A stretch of DNA of 64,000 bases from Adiantum capillus-veneris (lineage: Eukaryota > Streptophyta > Polypodiopsida > Polypodiales > Pteridaceae), in the NCBI GenBank assembly GCA_014529385.2, contig CM043967.1:10235501-10299500 (forward strand), in the 5' to 3' direction. The notes beneath the pieces were generated by a model. The model ran no database searches, was not told where the DNA came from, and worked only from the letters and a program-made list of their open reading frames with translations. This document shows positions 10,915 to 23,292 of the stretch, piece by piece. The position numbers were made by a program, and so were the translations under genes. Numbering within the stretch: the stretch's first letter is position 1; each line of letters begins with the position of its first letter.

Positions 10915-12501
10915 ATGGACTCTGATGTGGGGAAGCTCTTCATTGGTGGGATCTCATGGGAGACAACGGAGGAAACGCTGAAAGAGCATTTTGGCTCTTA
11001 TGGCGAGATTACGGACGCAGTTATCATGAAAGACAGAACTACGGGGCGTGCTAGGGGTTTCGGCTTTGTTGTCTTTGCAGATCCGTCGGTTGCAGACAAG
11101 GCCGTACTGGAAAAGCACACAATCGAGGGAAGGACGGTAAGAGCAGCCTCTTTCTGCTTCTTGTGGTACTCGTCAATTGCCAAGATTCTTTGTGTAGGGA
11201 TTGTTGTGTCACTTGAGATCACACCTTTTGTGTTTATGAATGAGTTACAATTGTTACGAGGGTGCAGGTCAGGTTTCTTTTCTTGCGGCTTTGTATATTC
11301 CGTTTTGGTCTTGACTTCACCAGGTTTTTGTTGTCCCTTTCGTGTGAAGGTTGATGTCAAGAAGGCAGTTCCTCGAGATGAGCAGCATCAGAATCCTGCA
11401 AGGAGTACTAATGCAGGGCCTCGCACAAAAAAGATTTTTGTGGGAGGCTTGGCTGCGACAGTCACTGAGGAAGATTTCAAGAACTATTTTGAGCAATTTG
11501 GAAACATAACAGATGCAGTAGTCATGTATGATCATGCAACTCAAAGGCCCAGGGGTTTTGGCTTCATTACATTTGATACTGAAGATGCCGTTGACAAGGT
11601 TTTGCAGAAGAGCTTTCATGAGCTTAATCAAAAGTTAGTGGAAGTTAAGCCTGCTGTTCCGAAAGACATGTCGGTACCTGGAAGCAGAGGAGGAACAGGC
11701 GGTGGATATGGTGGTGGGGCTGGTTCTGGCAGGGGAGGTTATGGACAGGGCTTTAACTCAAGTCAGGGTAGTGCATATTCAGGAAACCAGTTTTCTGGAA
11801 CTCCAGCTGGAAGAGGCGGCTATCCTCCTTATGGTTCTGGTGGGTATGGTGGTGCTCCCTACGGATCAGGTGCAGCATACGGGCAAAATATGAATGGGAG
11901 CTATGGTGGAGGGAGTTACCCTGGTGGTGCTGGTTATGGTAGTGCTGGAGGATATGGAGGTGCTGCAGGGTATGGTGGATATGGGAATCAACCTCCTCCT
12001 ACTGCTGCTTATGGGAATGCTGGTGGATTTGGAACAGGATCTACCACAGGGGGTTATGGAGGTGCTCCTTCAGCGGCTCCTCGAAGTCCTTGGGGCAGTC
12101 CTGGCGGGATGTATCCTGGAGGGGGAAATCCAGGAGGTTTTGGAGGTAGCAGTGGTGCCATTAGTGGTTATGGAGCTGGTGGGTGGGGTTCGGGAACGAA
12201 TGCAGGGCAGGGGGCTGCTGGCGCGGGGAGTTATGGAACTGGTAGTGGCTATGGCTATGGAGGAGGTGATGGTAATTATGGCTCAGGAGGTGCTGGTTAT
12301 GGTGCTCAAGGTGGTAATTATGGATCTGGCCCTGCCGGGGATCCATATGGGACATCTGGTTACCAGAGATCTGGACCTGATGCGAATGCAGGTGGTTATG
12401 GGATTGGCAGCGGTCCATCTGCAGAAGGCTATGGTGCTGCTGGAAAGCAATCACAGCGTGGTCCTGATGCTCGTTTTCGGCCTTACCCCACTCATGGTTG
12501 A
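10915..12501 (+). CDS. hnRNP A/B-like glycine-rich RNA-binding protein with two RRMs; join(10915..11136,11350..12501)
   Basis: The spliced product is 457 residues. RRM1 begins at residue 7 with the RNP2 motif KLFIGG and has RNP1 RGFGFVVF at 47-54. RRM2 spans about 102-178, with KIFVGG and RGFGFITF at 142-149. The rest is a Gly/Tyr/Ala/Ser-rich low-complexity tail (GGYGGG, GYGSG, SGRGGYGQG). This architecture matches the plant heterogeneous nuclear ribonucleoprotein 1-like family: nuclear/cytoplasmic proteins that bind pre-mRNA or mRNA, whose tails can drive condensation. The opening MDSDVGKLFIGGISWETTEE fits the usual N-terminus, so the ATG at 10915 is chosen. One intron (11137-11349) interrupts RRM1 just before its last strand. 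It has GT/AG ends, and splicing joins T74 to VDVKKAVPRDEQ as in the family. Further exons in the untranslated regions are possible. Confidence 0.93.
   Translation: MDSDVGKLFIGGISWETTEETLKEHFGSYGEITDAVIMKDRTTGRARGFGFVVFADPSVADKAVLEKHTIEGRTVRAASFCFLWYSSIAKILCVGIVVSLEITPFVFMNELQLLRGCRSGFFSCGFVYSVLVLTSPGFCCPFRVKVDVKKAVPRDEQHQNPARSTNAGPRTKKIFVGGLAATVTEEDFKNYFEQFGNITDAVVMYDHATQRPRGFGFITFDTEDAVDKVLQKSFHELNQKLVEVKPAVPKDMSVPGSRGGTGGGYGGGAGSGRGGYGQGFNSSQGSAYSGNQFSGTPAGRGGYPPYGSGGYGGAPYGSGAAYGQNMNGSYGGGSYPGGAGYGSAGGYGGAAGYGGYGNQPPPTAAYGNAGGFGTGSTTGGYGGAPSAAPRSPWGSPGGMYPGGGNPGGFGGSSGAISGYGAGGWGSGTNAGQGAAGAGSYGTGSGYGYGGGDGNYGSGGAGYGAQGGNYGSGPAGDPYGTSGYQRSGPDANAGGYGIGSGPSAEGYGAAGKQSQRGPDARFRPYPTHG
11137..11349 (+). 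other. Intron of the RNA-binding protein gene, in frame and stop-free
   Basis: Donor ACG|GTAAGA and acceptor GTGAAG|GTTGAT, with a T-rich tract before the acceptor. It is 213 bp (71 codons) and contains no stop in the coding frame, so an unspliced transcript would still encode a 528-residue protein with a hydrophobic insert inside RRM1. RRM homology breaks exactly across this stretch and resumes after it, which is why it is called an intron. Confidence 0.88.
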
Positions 12502-13960
12502 AACCTCTTGCTGAGTATTCTTGTTCCAGACGACCCTTCAGATTTCTGCTCCAACATCTGTCAATCATGGGTTTTTCCTGACATGTTACCCCCTTTGCTG
12601 TCGGTTCCCTTGGTCGAATGTGTGTTGGCTGAATTGCATATGGTCAGTAAGTTTGGACTCTGCTGATTAGGAGTAGCTGGTAGCAAAAATTCAGTAGAGG
12701 TGCTTTAAATAGTAACAGTCATTGTACTAGCAGGGTATGCTCAATTTTCTTAGTTTTCGTAGTGCTTTTTGAGTAGAAGGGTGCCGGAAGAATCAGCTTA
12801 TGCACAAGGGCAGTCATCAGTTTTGTGGCTAAGTAAAGCTGACATGGGCCTATCTATAGTAAGGTGTCTAGTAGTTCATGTTTCTGGAAAGTGCAGGATT
12901 TACAGCATATTCTGTTTGTAGTTATGAAAGCAGCACATAGACAGGAGGAGATTTGTCTCTGTTACTCCAGGCAGAAAAGCTATGCAAGTTTTCTAGGTTG
13001 AGATAAAGCAAGTTTTGTGTGCTCATGTCCTGTGTCCTGATGTGCCAGATTCTCAGGAAACTCTGTACTCTGGATGATGTGGAGCCTTGTTGAAGAAAGA
13101 GGATACAAATGACAGCTTTGATCACTCAAGGGAAACAGGTTTATGTGATTTCATATAAAAAAGGGGCACTTACAATTTTTTGTGCCTGCATGCATATAAC
13201 TTGTAATTTTAACTTGCGAGTGTTGGGCATTTTCTCAACTACAAATGATTTTTGTCGGCTATTGTGTTTTTTTTTTTTTGCTCGTCTGTATGGAATTCGT
13301 CTTCTATGAGATTTGGATTTCTGCAAGGGGTCTACCTGGTTTGTGCTTCGTGGCTGTCTAATTGGCCTTATCTTTATTTCCGGAGGACTTGTCTACTTGA
13401 ACGGTTTAAGATGGTCGTCAAAATTGATCAGCTGTCTGATGGTGCTTGTGGGTGTTGCTTGTTTTGGGGTCTGCATCTGCGCAGGTCTTATTTTCCTGGA
13501 AAGTTGTAAATTGCCTGGCCTGTGGAGGAGTCCTGCCTCCACTTATCTTTTTCAACTGGTAAGACTGCAAGGTCTGCGAATAAATGTTTATGCAATGGTA
13601 CATAATACTATTGGGCTTCAATTGCTTCAATGATATCGTTTTCTCTTGATGTATAATATGATGGAGCTGATGAGCTAATGCCATTTCACTTGCTACTTGT
13701 GGGTTTGTAATCATTTGGTAACTCTTCTCATCGTGAAAATTTTGGTAAGGTGTTTTGCATGGATGTAAGGTTATTATTGTATACTCTTGGAGAGGTCCAT
13801 TGTAATGCTGCTGCTATTTGTCTTTCATATTTGTGGATTGGTGGCTAGTTTGTTGTCTTTCATATTTGTGGATTGTGTCTAGTTTTTGCTACTTATTGTC
13901 TACTCCAAGAAGCATCTTGTAACCAGAGATCACTGGTCTAATTGAATAAATCCCTAGATT
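12502..13960 (+). other. 3' untranslated and downstream low-copy region
   Basis: Follows the TGA of the RNA-binding protein gene. It is T/G-rich, without repeats or a convincing coding frame. AATAAA signals occur at about 13578 and 13944 and could mark poly(A) addition. Which is used, and whether an intron lies in the untranslated part, cannot be decided from the sequence. Confidence 0.45.
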
Positions 13961-14445
13961 TGATCATGGGGACAGTCCTGATGGCTCTTTCTTTAATTGG
14001 CTGGAGATGCTTACTGCCCATGGCTCCATTGTAGTTGGCCATATGTGCTTTAAATTGTTGAGGTTCTGTTCTTCCCCTCCATTTGAGTGGGGCCTCTCAC
14101 TGTCAAGTTCATCTACCTCTTTTCTCATTTTGGGGATGTGTTTCTATTATGTCAAACTTTGCTACCTCCCCATTTGAGGAGAATAACGCCATGCTTCAAT
14201 CTTCTCATCAGATGGGTGCATGAGAAAGAAGTATAGAGCGTTGCTAAAGTGCTCTCTTGTTTTGAGCGTTGCTGAAGTGCTCTCTTGTTTTGATTTGTAG
14301 CTTCTTGTGTTTGCTGTCCCTCCTACGTGTATATGCATGTCACATTTTCAACACGCACACGCACACGCGCTCGCGCACGGTTTTGTGTAGAAGCATAGGT
14401 GCACAGATATTTCAATGTCTTGTGATTGTCCCTTCAGTGTAAAAC

Positions 14446-14516
<71 letters not shown>

Positions 14517-15870
14517 TGGTTTAGTGGAAGGTTATTTTTGATGATAGAGAGCAGGCATTACTCGATCCTTTGTTTTGGAATTGTTTAGCCTTCAAAAGCT
14601 GTGACACTCATTTCTCCCATCTTCTTTTAGCCCTTTTGGTGTGTGCCTAATGCTGCCTTTACTTTTATTTGGTAACCAAGTAACTCTCATCCTTCACCAT
14701 GATTACTACTCCATATGAAACCTGTCTTTCTTGTCTTTTATGATTAGCATTGCGCTTTGGCAGTCTCACATGCATGGGGTTCTTTTTCTCTATTCAACAT
14801 GGTGGTTCGAAGGTTGAGAGAGTATGGTCGATGACCCTTGTGGATTTACTTATAGGGAGTAGACATATAGATGACGTCAGGTGCAAATCCAGATTGCAAA
14901 CCCTTGATATCCCCTGCAGGCCTGAAGCTCCACCATTTATCATCCCACTAAACATGGGAGGACAATCCACCAAAAAATGTACATTGATTATCCAATCAAA
15001 ACTCAAGTAGATTACATTGTTGGATGCATTGATGGCTTTGTTATCTATAAGTCCGTATCCTGCTGTTGATAATGAATTTGCGTCAATTTGTTTAAGCTTC
15101 ATCAGCTTCAATCCAATATGATATGCATGAACTAGTGAGGAATAGATATTTTAGTAAAGTTCTCATATTTCTGGAATGTTGGTTGCCTGGATGTTTGCGG
15201 TGAGGAATATGTAAGAGGGTTGATGTTCTGTGAACAATTTTAACTTTACAATGGCAAAGTGGTGGCTTAACTATCTCATGGACAACAGCCCAAGAGGACA
15301 AATCAAATGACGGAGGTGTAGATTCACACTAGGTGACTTTCTTCTCCAAAGACGGCATAAATACTCTTTGTAAACCTAAGAAGACAAGGGATTCAAGATT
15401 ATGATCATGCAGGGCCTTTGATGAAGGCTAACTTCTTCCAATATCTAGTTTAGTAAGTTATGCTAGACACATCTTTGGATGTCCTCAACAATTTTGACAA
15501 TGTATATACTTTTGCATGGACATTTAAATGGTTGGCAATCAACAAGAAGCTTGTGGCAACCAAAATGGCTTGCATGTCATCATTGGGACCCTTGGGGCAG
15601 CCTCCTCACAAGGTCATTAAACAAGGAGCTTGACGGCCTCAATTAGTGCTAAGCAACATTGTACTAACATTTGTCCTAATTATTTTAAGATGCTACTTTA
15701 TAACAAAGGAAGACAAACATGATTGATGAAATATCAATGTCAAGATGGTAAACATTGATAATGTGAATTGTAGTAACAATATACTTACATCGACCATGAC
15801 ACTCCTATTTCATGATTTGACACAACTACCACCATTGTGCCTACATATCGCAAGCGCTATTGCTTGATAT
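13961..15870. other. Intergenic; (CT)n(TA)n microsatellite at 14446-14512, otherwise nothing recognised
   Basis: A CT tract runs directly into a TA tract at 14446-14512, preceded by an alternating ACACGC/GCGCTCGCGCAC stretch at about 14350-14380. The rest, to 15870, shows no domain, repeat or RNA gene that I can support. Confidence 0.6.
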
Positions 15871-17414
15871 TGTGGTGTGCACGGGATTAGGCCAAGATTG
15901 AGTATGCCCTCCAGAATGATAGGCATCTCTTTAAATTAAAGGTATTGCGTACATGCCAAGATAGGCTAATGCCAAGAACCTAACTAGACAACTAGTATCT
16001 TCCCACACTGGTCGGACACACACACCACACCTCCCCCCTTAGGGAGAAAAAGATGGACATCTTTTTAGAATTTTGGGTTAGGAATGGACTCGACAGGAAA
16101 GGATCAACTCCAACACCTCATTTGGGGGGAGTGATCATACAACGGCTTAGGGGCTAAGGATTGAACTTGGGGGCTAGACTCGTCATCATGTTGATCGTCA
16201 TCAAGGCATGGAACTTGTACATCTCGCTTATGCAAACATTAGGTTGCTATCCCAATGTAATGGACAAGATGAGGAAAGATTAACTAAGAACTGGGCATGA
16301 TATTATTTTTTGTGACATACATCCGTCTCCGTAAGGGCTTGGTGTGATGATAACGATTATTCAACAAACACTACATTGCGAAATGAGCTAAAGGTGAAAA
16401 GACTATCATGAAATACATATAGAAAGGATGAATTGCAGGGCTACAACTTTGCATCACGACTATGGAAGCGGAAACATCGCGCACCTCTGCACCCAAGATG
16501 CAACAACTCCAGTCATGTCAAGCATGCTGGAAATAGGAGCCTTTGAAAACCACTTGTAAACCAAAAGACCAAAAGATCCCAAGAGAATGGGCTGCATAGA
16601 GCAAGTTGAGTTTAGGTTGCTGCAAAAAACACTCACAAAAATCCAAATGCATCAACATGTGGACCGGTGCTTTGATCGGACTGTCTTGCATCTTTGGAGT
16701 TGGTGTGAAACAGTTGGCATTAATAGGTAGCATTGTATGGGAAGCTCTTGTAACAATTTCCAAACAGGTGGACCGTGGACGATATGCAGCATGCAAAATG
16801 TGCATGGTTATCCAGAATTTGACCTTCAGTTGTGCCAGCTCAACACCAAATGTGAGATTCGATTGGATAGGAAGCAACAATGTACAGAGAGTTTGTCGTT
16901 GCCATTCCGATGGCCAACAGAGCAGGCGGTCAGTGCGTTGACCTCATCCCCGTGATGGATATGGCCCATGAAGGTAGACTCCTTCTCCTGCAAGTAGGCG
17001 TCAATGGGGGTCCAGGTAACCAATGGTGTCTTCATGGAGGGTTTAACAGGTGGGGTGTTGGTCATGAGCCCGCGTATGTAGATGAAAAAGCTTCCCACCT
17101 CCCGCGACACCAAGGGTAGACTCCCGATTTGCAGTAATGTGCAGGAAACATGGTGCAAAGAGGTAGCATTAAGTGAGCATGTGAAGGGGAGCATTGCGAG
17201 AACAAGAAGACTAACAACTCTAGTGAGGATGAAACGCAAGGACTGAAAGCAATTTTTAATGATGACGATGGTCAGGTACAGAATGTGACAAAAGGAAAGG
17301 TCACAGAGCTCCCAAAAGAACGCGAGATGCCGACCAACCCATGAGCCTACTTGCCATGACCATTTGCCCTTGTTGCATGTAATCTATTTACGTCCCTCAC
17401 TTCGATCTCTGTTC

Positions 17415-17461
<47 letters not shown>

Positions 17462-17709
17462 GCCAGTAGCCCAAGCATAGGCCATCTGTGTGACAGACGA
17501 AAGAAGCCCAAGAAAATCAAGAACCCTCAAAAGCAAATGCCCTCCGCCTCCACCAATGAGGTGTGCACGACATTAGGCCCAAACTGAGTATGCACAGACC
17601 GATAGGCATCTCCTTATATTAAAGGTATCGCTTACATGCCAAGATAGGCTTATGCCAAGAACACAACTAGACAACCAGTGTCCTCCAATACTGGTGGACA
17701 CACACACCA
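15871..17709 (-). mobile_element. TRIM-like non-coding LTR element (1.84 kb, ~155-bp terminal repeats)
   Basis: Direct repeats flank the element at 15871-16027 and 17557-17709. They share GGTGTGCACG, GATAGGCATCTC, ATGCCAAGATAGGCT and the end GGACACACACACCA. Just inside the left repeat the - strand has a polypurine tract (AAGGGGGGAGGTG) directly before the repeat starts TGGTGTG. Just inside the right repeat the - strand starts TTGGTGGAGGCGGAGGG, which begins with the TGG needed to pair with a tRNA CCA end. This gives a - strand element with 5' LTR right and 3' LTR left. The 1.5-kb interior has a (CT)n tract at 17419-17461 and no recognisable protein. No clear target duplication is seen (GATAT against TAATA), so it is old or rearranged. 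Confidence 0.6.
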
Positions 17710-18009
17710 TAATAAATATCAATATTGTGATGTACTCTCGCGACTTGCTAACTAGTCTTGCTTGGTGGAATAGCTATAGAACATAATAGGACATGTCGAG
17801 ATTAACATCAAGCATTCAACACTAAAGTAAACAAGTACAAAGTGCATTGGCAAATTCTTAAAATATTATTATATATATGATGATTGATTATCTCTATAGC
17901 TATCTACAAAATGGTCCAATTTCATGGCATTGGAGAACTTTTAAAAAAGAATTGTATGTGTATTTATTACTCTAAATAAAGCGTAGTCAATTTTCTCTTG
18001 TTTCTCTTA

Positions 18010-18066
<57 letters not shown>

Positions 18067-18095
18067 ACATGTTGTCATAGTTGGAAAGTCTTGGC
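17710..18095. other. Spacer with (GA)n at 18015-18064; left flank of the Gypsy element
   Basis: No gene. The last six bases (18090-18095, CTTGGC) match the six bases at 32953-32958 on the other side of the Gypsy element and are taken as its target duplication. Confidence 0.7.
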
Positions 18096-19065
18096 TGTAA
18101 TGGAAATGGCCTATGAACTTTGAGAGTAGCGGAATTAGGTGGAGCACTTTTGAGAGATTACTTTGTGAGCATAGCGGGTGAACTTAATTGATGGTAGCAA
18201 CATAAACATGGTACTTAGTTAACTTGGCATGAACAATACTTTTGCAAGAGAGAGAGTTTAGAGAACATGACAATAGTTGAGGACCGGATTCATATGGAGC
18301 TGGTCCCCCCTCCAATAAGCATTTGTATTATAGTTCTCCTATCAAGAGAGACTTGGTACAATACAATCTTTGTGTTCCTTGTGACCTATGTGATGCAATG
18401 AAGATGGAAAGCTTCATGCATCACAATCATAACATAAACTTGTAGGCATTTGTATTATAGTTTCTCCTATCAAGAGAGACTTGGCACAATACAATCTTTG
18501 TGTTCCTTGTGATCTACGTGATGCAATGAAGATGGAAAGCTTCATGCATCACAAGCATAACATAAACTTGTAGAAAGCATTAACTATCCCAAGCCTCAGT
18601 CCCAAGGCCTCAAAAACCTTCGAAGGTGGAGAGAGCTAGCGGGGAATGAGGATAGGGAAGAGGAAGAAGAAACATTCCATAGGAGAAAGAAGTAGTTCCT
18701 CACTTATCATTACTCTTCTTGCTAGCATACATAATAGCATAGTAATGGAGATGGAGAAGATGGCAAGCTTAAGCATTGAAGCATGGCTCTTGGTTGGATT
18801 TGCATTCCATAGCCAAGAGTGTTGGTGTAGGCTTTCACTCTCACAAGCTTGGAGAAGGAGGTAGTGTTCCTCCACTTTCACCAAGTGAGAATGCCCTTCC
18901 AAATGAGTTGTGTGTAGAGTATACCCCCCTAGCACCCCCCTTCTTTGCTTTGGGTGAAATTTGTTCATGTTGCAAGCTCATTGGACCCCTCTCCCCTTAG
19001 CCAATCACATGCCGCATGCAGTCAAGCACATGGGTAGTCTTTTGATAAGTGTCCTCCTTACCCCT

Positions 19066-19114
<49 letters not shown>

Positions 19115-20581
19115 AAAATATCTAGATATTTGTTAGATGGAAGTAGAAGCTCATTGGACCCCTCTTTAGCCCAACCAATAGCATTCAAGCACACCATGTG
19201 GTTAAGCTTAGTGAGAGTCTGACATGTGTCCCATGTGCTCTTTTGGAATTCCCCTAACTTTGAGATTTTTATGCATAGGAAGTTTCTCAAGCAACTTCCT
19301 CATTAAGTGTGTAGGTTCTCTTTTTGACTCAAGCATCTTACCCCCCATGCATAGGAAGCTTCTCAAGCAACTTACTCATTAAATGTGACAAGTACCTTAG
19401 TCATCAAGCATGACAAGCACCTTAGGTGGAATTTACACCTCAAGCACAGCCCTAGCTTGTTTAAGTTTAGGTCGGGTTCCCACCTCAAGCACAACCCTAG
19501 CTTGCTTAAGTTTAGGTCGGGTTCCCACCTCAAGCTCAGCCCTAGCTTGCTTAAGGTCAAAGCACTTTTAATGTTAGGAAATAAAACATAGCTAAATAGA
19601 TAATTGAGTAGATTACTTAATGGAGAGAGACAGATTTACATACACGAGATTATAGAATAGAGTGAGAGAGAGAGAGTACACACGATATACGTGGTTCACC
19701 CAATGTGGGCTACGTCCACGGGAAAGCAGCCACTCAATGGCTTTAGTACGTCAAAACAAGAAGTAGTTTACAAAGGGATTATACCCTTTTGGAGCTCCTG
19801 CCTTGCTTCACGCACACTCACCTTGTTGCATCAACTTCACACACTATGAAATGTGTGTAGAAATGGCCTCCTTTTATAGGCCAAAAGGCCTGCCCTCTCT
19901 CATGAGAGGGAGCCATGTGTAGCCGCCCTTGTGTAGATAAGTCCAAATCGGACCCTCCAATCCGCCCATGTGTGGCCGCCCTTGAGAAGACAAGTCCGCT
20001 TTTGAATTCGGCCATCGGCCCCACTGGCCATTGACTTCTGACCATCGGCCACCGGCCATTGACTATTGGTCACCGGCCAACCGACGGTTGTTTTCCGATC
20101 ACTTTCCGGCCGCCGTCCCCCGGCCATAATATTCCGGCGAGGGAAAAAAAAGTCTTGGGGGCGGAAGCCCCCGAGGCCCCTAAAGTTGCCCCTGATTTTT
20201 GGCCGTAAAAATTTTGGTTTCCGGCGAGTGATTTTCCTTCACGCACGATGGCTTCTCCTCATAATGGGGGCCTTACAAATGTGCACTTTTACCACAGAAA
20301 ATTACAAGGGTAAATCAGGGTCCATACTTAACATTTAACACTAACCATTGGAGGTCTTTAATGAAGCTAACCCTAAGGTCTTTTAAGCTTCATTAGTTAA
20401 CCTTGCTCTTTGACAGACCATCTCTCATTTGAGCCCCTTTACCATTGGCCCCGTGTTGAGATAGATCCGTAAGCACATGTCTATATTCTAACCCTTGTTC
20501 CCGTTTATTATCCCATATCAAATGATCAGTTTAATATGAGAAAATCATTTGGGTTGGTTAGATATTAGATATTTGATGAAA
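18096..20581 (-). repeat. Gypsy 3' LTR (contains a nested solo LTR)
   Basis: Without the 767-bp nested insertion and its target duplication this LTR is about 1.72 kb, against 1.77 kb for the right LTR. It carries a ~127-bp tandem duplication (units at 18320 and 18447, CATTTGTATTATAG...AAACTTGTAGG), a (GA)n tract at 19066-19110, and a ~47-bp minisatellite at about 19430-19555 (CCTCAAGCACA...CTTAAGTTTAGGTCGGG). The inner end reads GATGAAA where the other LTR has GATGACA. Confidence 0.88.
19572..20333 (-). mobile_element. Solo LTR nested in the Gypsy 3' LTR
   Basis: The insert starts TGTTAGG and ends TTAACA, and is flanked by TTTAA on both sides (19567-19571 and 20334-20338). The matching place in the other Gypsy LTR (about 32705-32710) has a single uninterrupted site. 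There is no internal region, so it is a solo LTR left by recombination. A - strand TATAAAAGG at about 19871-19879 suggests promoter orientation. A relative lies in profilin intron 2 at 49594-50316. Confidence 0.88.
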
Positions 20582-21164
20582 TTAACTCTCTCTTGAAATC
20601 ATAGTCGTCCTCGACTATGAGGTAAAAGAGATAAAGTCATAGTCATTAATCAATTTGTCTTAGCGGGTAGAGGATCCCTTTTTACCCTACGACATCATTC
20701 CAAGATGGATGACTAATCCATTTGGGGCTTGGGAGACATAGCTGCCGCAAGCATGTCTGGTCTTTAGTCCATTTCATCCTCCCAAGTAGAGTGACAAATT
20801 CTACATGGTGTTTGAGAGACGTCGTCATCCCAAACATGATTTTAAGCATGTATACTTCTTAAATTTGTGCACAATAAAAAGAGAACTAGTCTTATAAGAC
20901 AAAAACATTTTTCATTTAAAATGCATTTTCATATGCTTACTCTAGTGAAACATTGTAAGCATTCACAAGGTTTATATTATCCTTAAGCTAGGTTCCTTGC
21001 ATCCATTTAGCATCTTAAAAAGGATAATTCTGTAACTTAATAAGATATCGTCAGATAATCTTACCGTTTCTTAATACCTTGTCTTCATGTTATAGGATGG
21101 ACTTAGATTGAAGTACTTTTTCTTGATCTTCGATTTTTGGAGGGTCTGCAAACAACTTTTGCTT

Positions 21165-23292
21165 CTTTTGATGGCGCTCCTTTGTAAGGCTTACGTAGGC
21201 TCTCAAAAACATGGTGCATGAGCCAATGGTTGGGCAACTTTAATTGATAAGCTATCTCCTTGATTAGCTTAAGAATTTAAAAAGGACCATAATATCTTTT
21301 TGCTAGTTTAGAATCATATCCTTGGTGGTCCATAGGACTCTTACCCGTAGTATGCCTCTGATGAGCCTTGAGGAACTTTAGCAAGACCCAAATCCTTTTC
21401 CTTAAAGGCTAAGACTCTTCTGTGCTTATTAGCAGCAACCCTTTTTGCCTTTCCTGTGAGATGGATATAGCCCCTTTAATCTTTGGACAAAGATTCTTCT
21501 AGGTCTCAGCTATATTCATCAGCAGCGAAGATCTTCCCAGGTACTTTAAGTAGTAAGGGACTTTTGGATCTTCCTTTTTTAACCTCTTTGCCCCGCATAA
21601 GGAGATGTATGGGATTCATACATGACGTTCTTATTGAATGGGTTATTAACACATAGCCTATTGCCATTTGGAAGATAACCATCCTTCAAGGTGAATGGTT
21701 CTTGTTACTTCCCTATTGCAAAGGCTGTTAATTACGTACTTAAAGTCTCGGTCATCAGTAGAGTAGACTCATCTATCATAAAAGATAGATCATTGTGAGT
21801 TGCCATAGACACCACATTGACCCATGGTCGTTGTGAAAGTGCATCGACCACTTGATTGTGCTTGCCAACAATGTGAGAAATATGAAATTTAAATTGCAAA
21901 AGAAATTTTGCCTACCTCATTGTTTGTCGGGGAGCTTGGTTTGCGTCATGAAGTTCTCGAGGCTTTGTGATCCATTCATAGGATGAATATAGAATAACTA
22001 ATAGCTTTTTTTTTTGTATTTGCCACTCACTTATTGAAGTTGAGTCTTTGACTCTCATATGCTATGGCATGCCCTTCTTGAAGCAAAATAGCTCCAAGGC
22101 AATCACCACAAGCATCAAATTGGACCTCAAATGGCTTTGAGAGATTTAGTAGTGTGAACACACGTTGAGAGATAAGCTTCTCAAAAGCTTCTTGCACTTT
22201 TGCAGTCCATGAATACTTAACGTTCTTTTTTTGTTATGTAATGGGCACACATACCTACAAAGCTTTGTACCTCTTGTAGATTCCTTGGATTAGGCCATTT
22301 TTTTATTACCTCTAACTTTGTTGCATCCATACGGGTGCCATCATTAGAGATAATGTGACCTAGGTATTGAATCTCTTGTAGACAAAAAATCACTTTTCTT
22401 TTGATTAATGAAAAGCTTGTTCTCTCTAACAACTTGAAAGGTTACCTGGAGGTGTTGCTTGTACTCTTCAAGAGAATTTGGATGGCTTGAAGATTTTTTT
22501 CCATCATGAGTTTGAATGCCTCTGGAGCATTTGTCAGGCCAAGACTTGTAAATTATCAAATAGATTTTTTTAAAATCCGTGGCACAGGAAATCTATTCTT
22601 GATAGTGATCTTATTTAGTGCTCTATAGTCGACACACATGTGATATGTGTCGTCTTTCTTTTGCACTAGAAGCAATGGTGAACAAAATGGGGAGGAGCTA
22701 GACCTCACCATTCCCTTAAAAAAAATAAAAAATGAATTCATGCACTTGCCTCATGATCTCCTCTTGTTGAGCTTGTGAAACTCGATAAGGAGGCTTGTTA
22801 GGCGGTGAGCTTCTTGATAGGAGCTCTTACATGGTCATCATCCCTCATTTTAGAGATAGCTCACTAGGGCTGTCATCAATGAAAACATCTTGGAATCCTT
22901 TTAGAAAATTAGACAACTCTAATTCCTTTTGATTCCCTTTATTGCAGGGATATGGTGTTCCCCAACTCATTAGCATCTATGTACATGCTCTTTGGCCTGT
23001 AGGTGAAGTAGATTCTCCTTTCAACGAACTTCATGTTGGAAGCCATGCGCTTAAACCATGGTGCCCCAACGATAACATTCTCATGTTTGAGAGGGGAGAT
23101 GAAGAAATCCTCTTTGTCCAAATAGCTTTGGACATGAAGCCTTAATTTTCCAATGAAAGAAGCAACTGAGACTTCTTGCCCCTTGATAGCTCCAGTGGCT
23201 TTCAATGCATCTGCCATCTCGTGGGCTTGTATGCCTAGCTTAGTGGTCAACTCTATGGATATGAAGTTGTGAGTTGAACGAGGGTCAAACAA
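21165..23292 (-). pseudogene. Gypsy pol remnant: protease, RT, RNase H, integrase tail
   Basis: Right to left: 23292-22939 has FDPRSTHNFIS, a retropepsin-like start with the catalytic D, then ...VIVGAPWFKRM. 22741-22556 has RT motifs ([33 protein letters not shown]). 22500-22217 has the later RT part (FCLQEIQYLGHIISNDGT, EVIKKWPNPRNLQEVQSFVG). About 22210-22040 is RNase H (LSKPFEVQFDACGDCLGAIL, LQEGHAIAYESQRLN). About 21305-21165 is an integrase C-terminal piece (RYYGPF, AYQLKLPNHW, HHVFESLRKPY). Stops and frame shifts separate the pieces and much of the integrase core is not recognisable, so no protein can be made. Confidence 0.85.

Noticed and set aside
10915-12501. A 528-residue uninterrupted protein as the main product
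   Set aside because: RRM1 homology stops at a consensus donor and resumes after a consensus acceptor. The 71 extra residues are hydrophobic and unlike the family, so the 457-residue spliced form is preferred.
11894-12514. Second + strand frame over the Gly-rich tail, and - strand frame 12161-12568
   Set aside because: Shadow frames created by the repetitive GGT/TAT-rich codons of the real gene.
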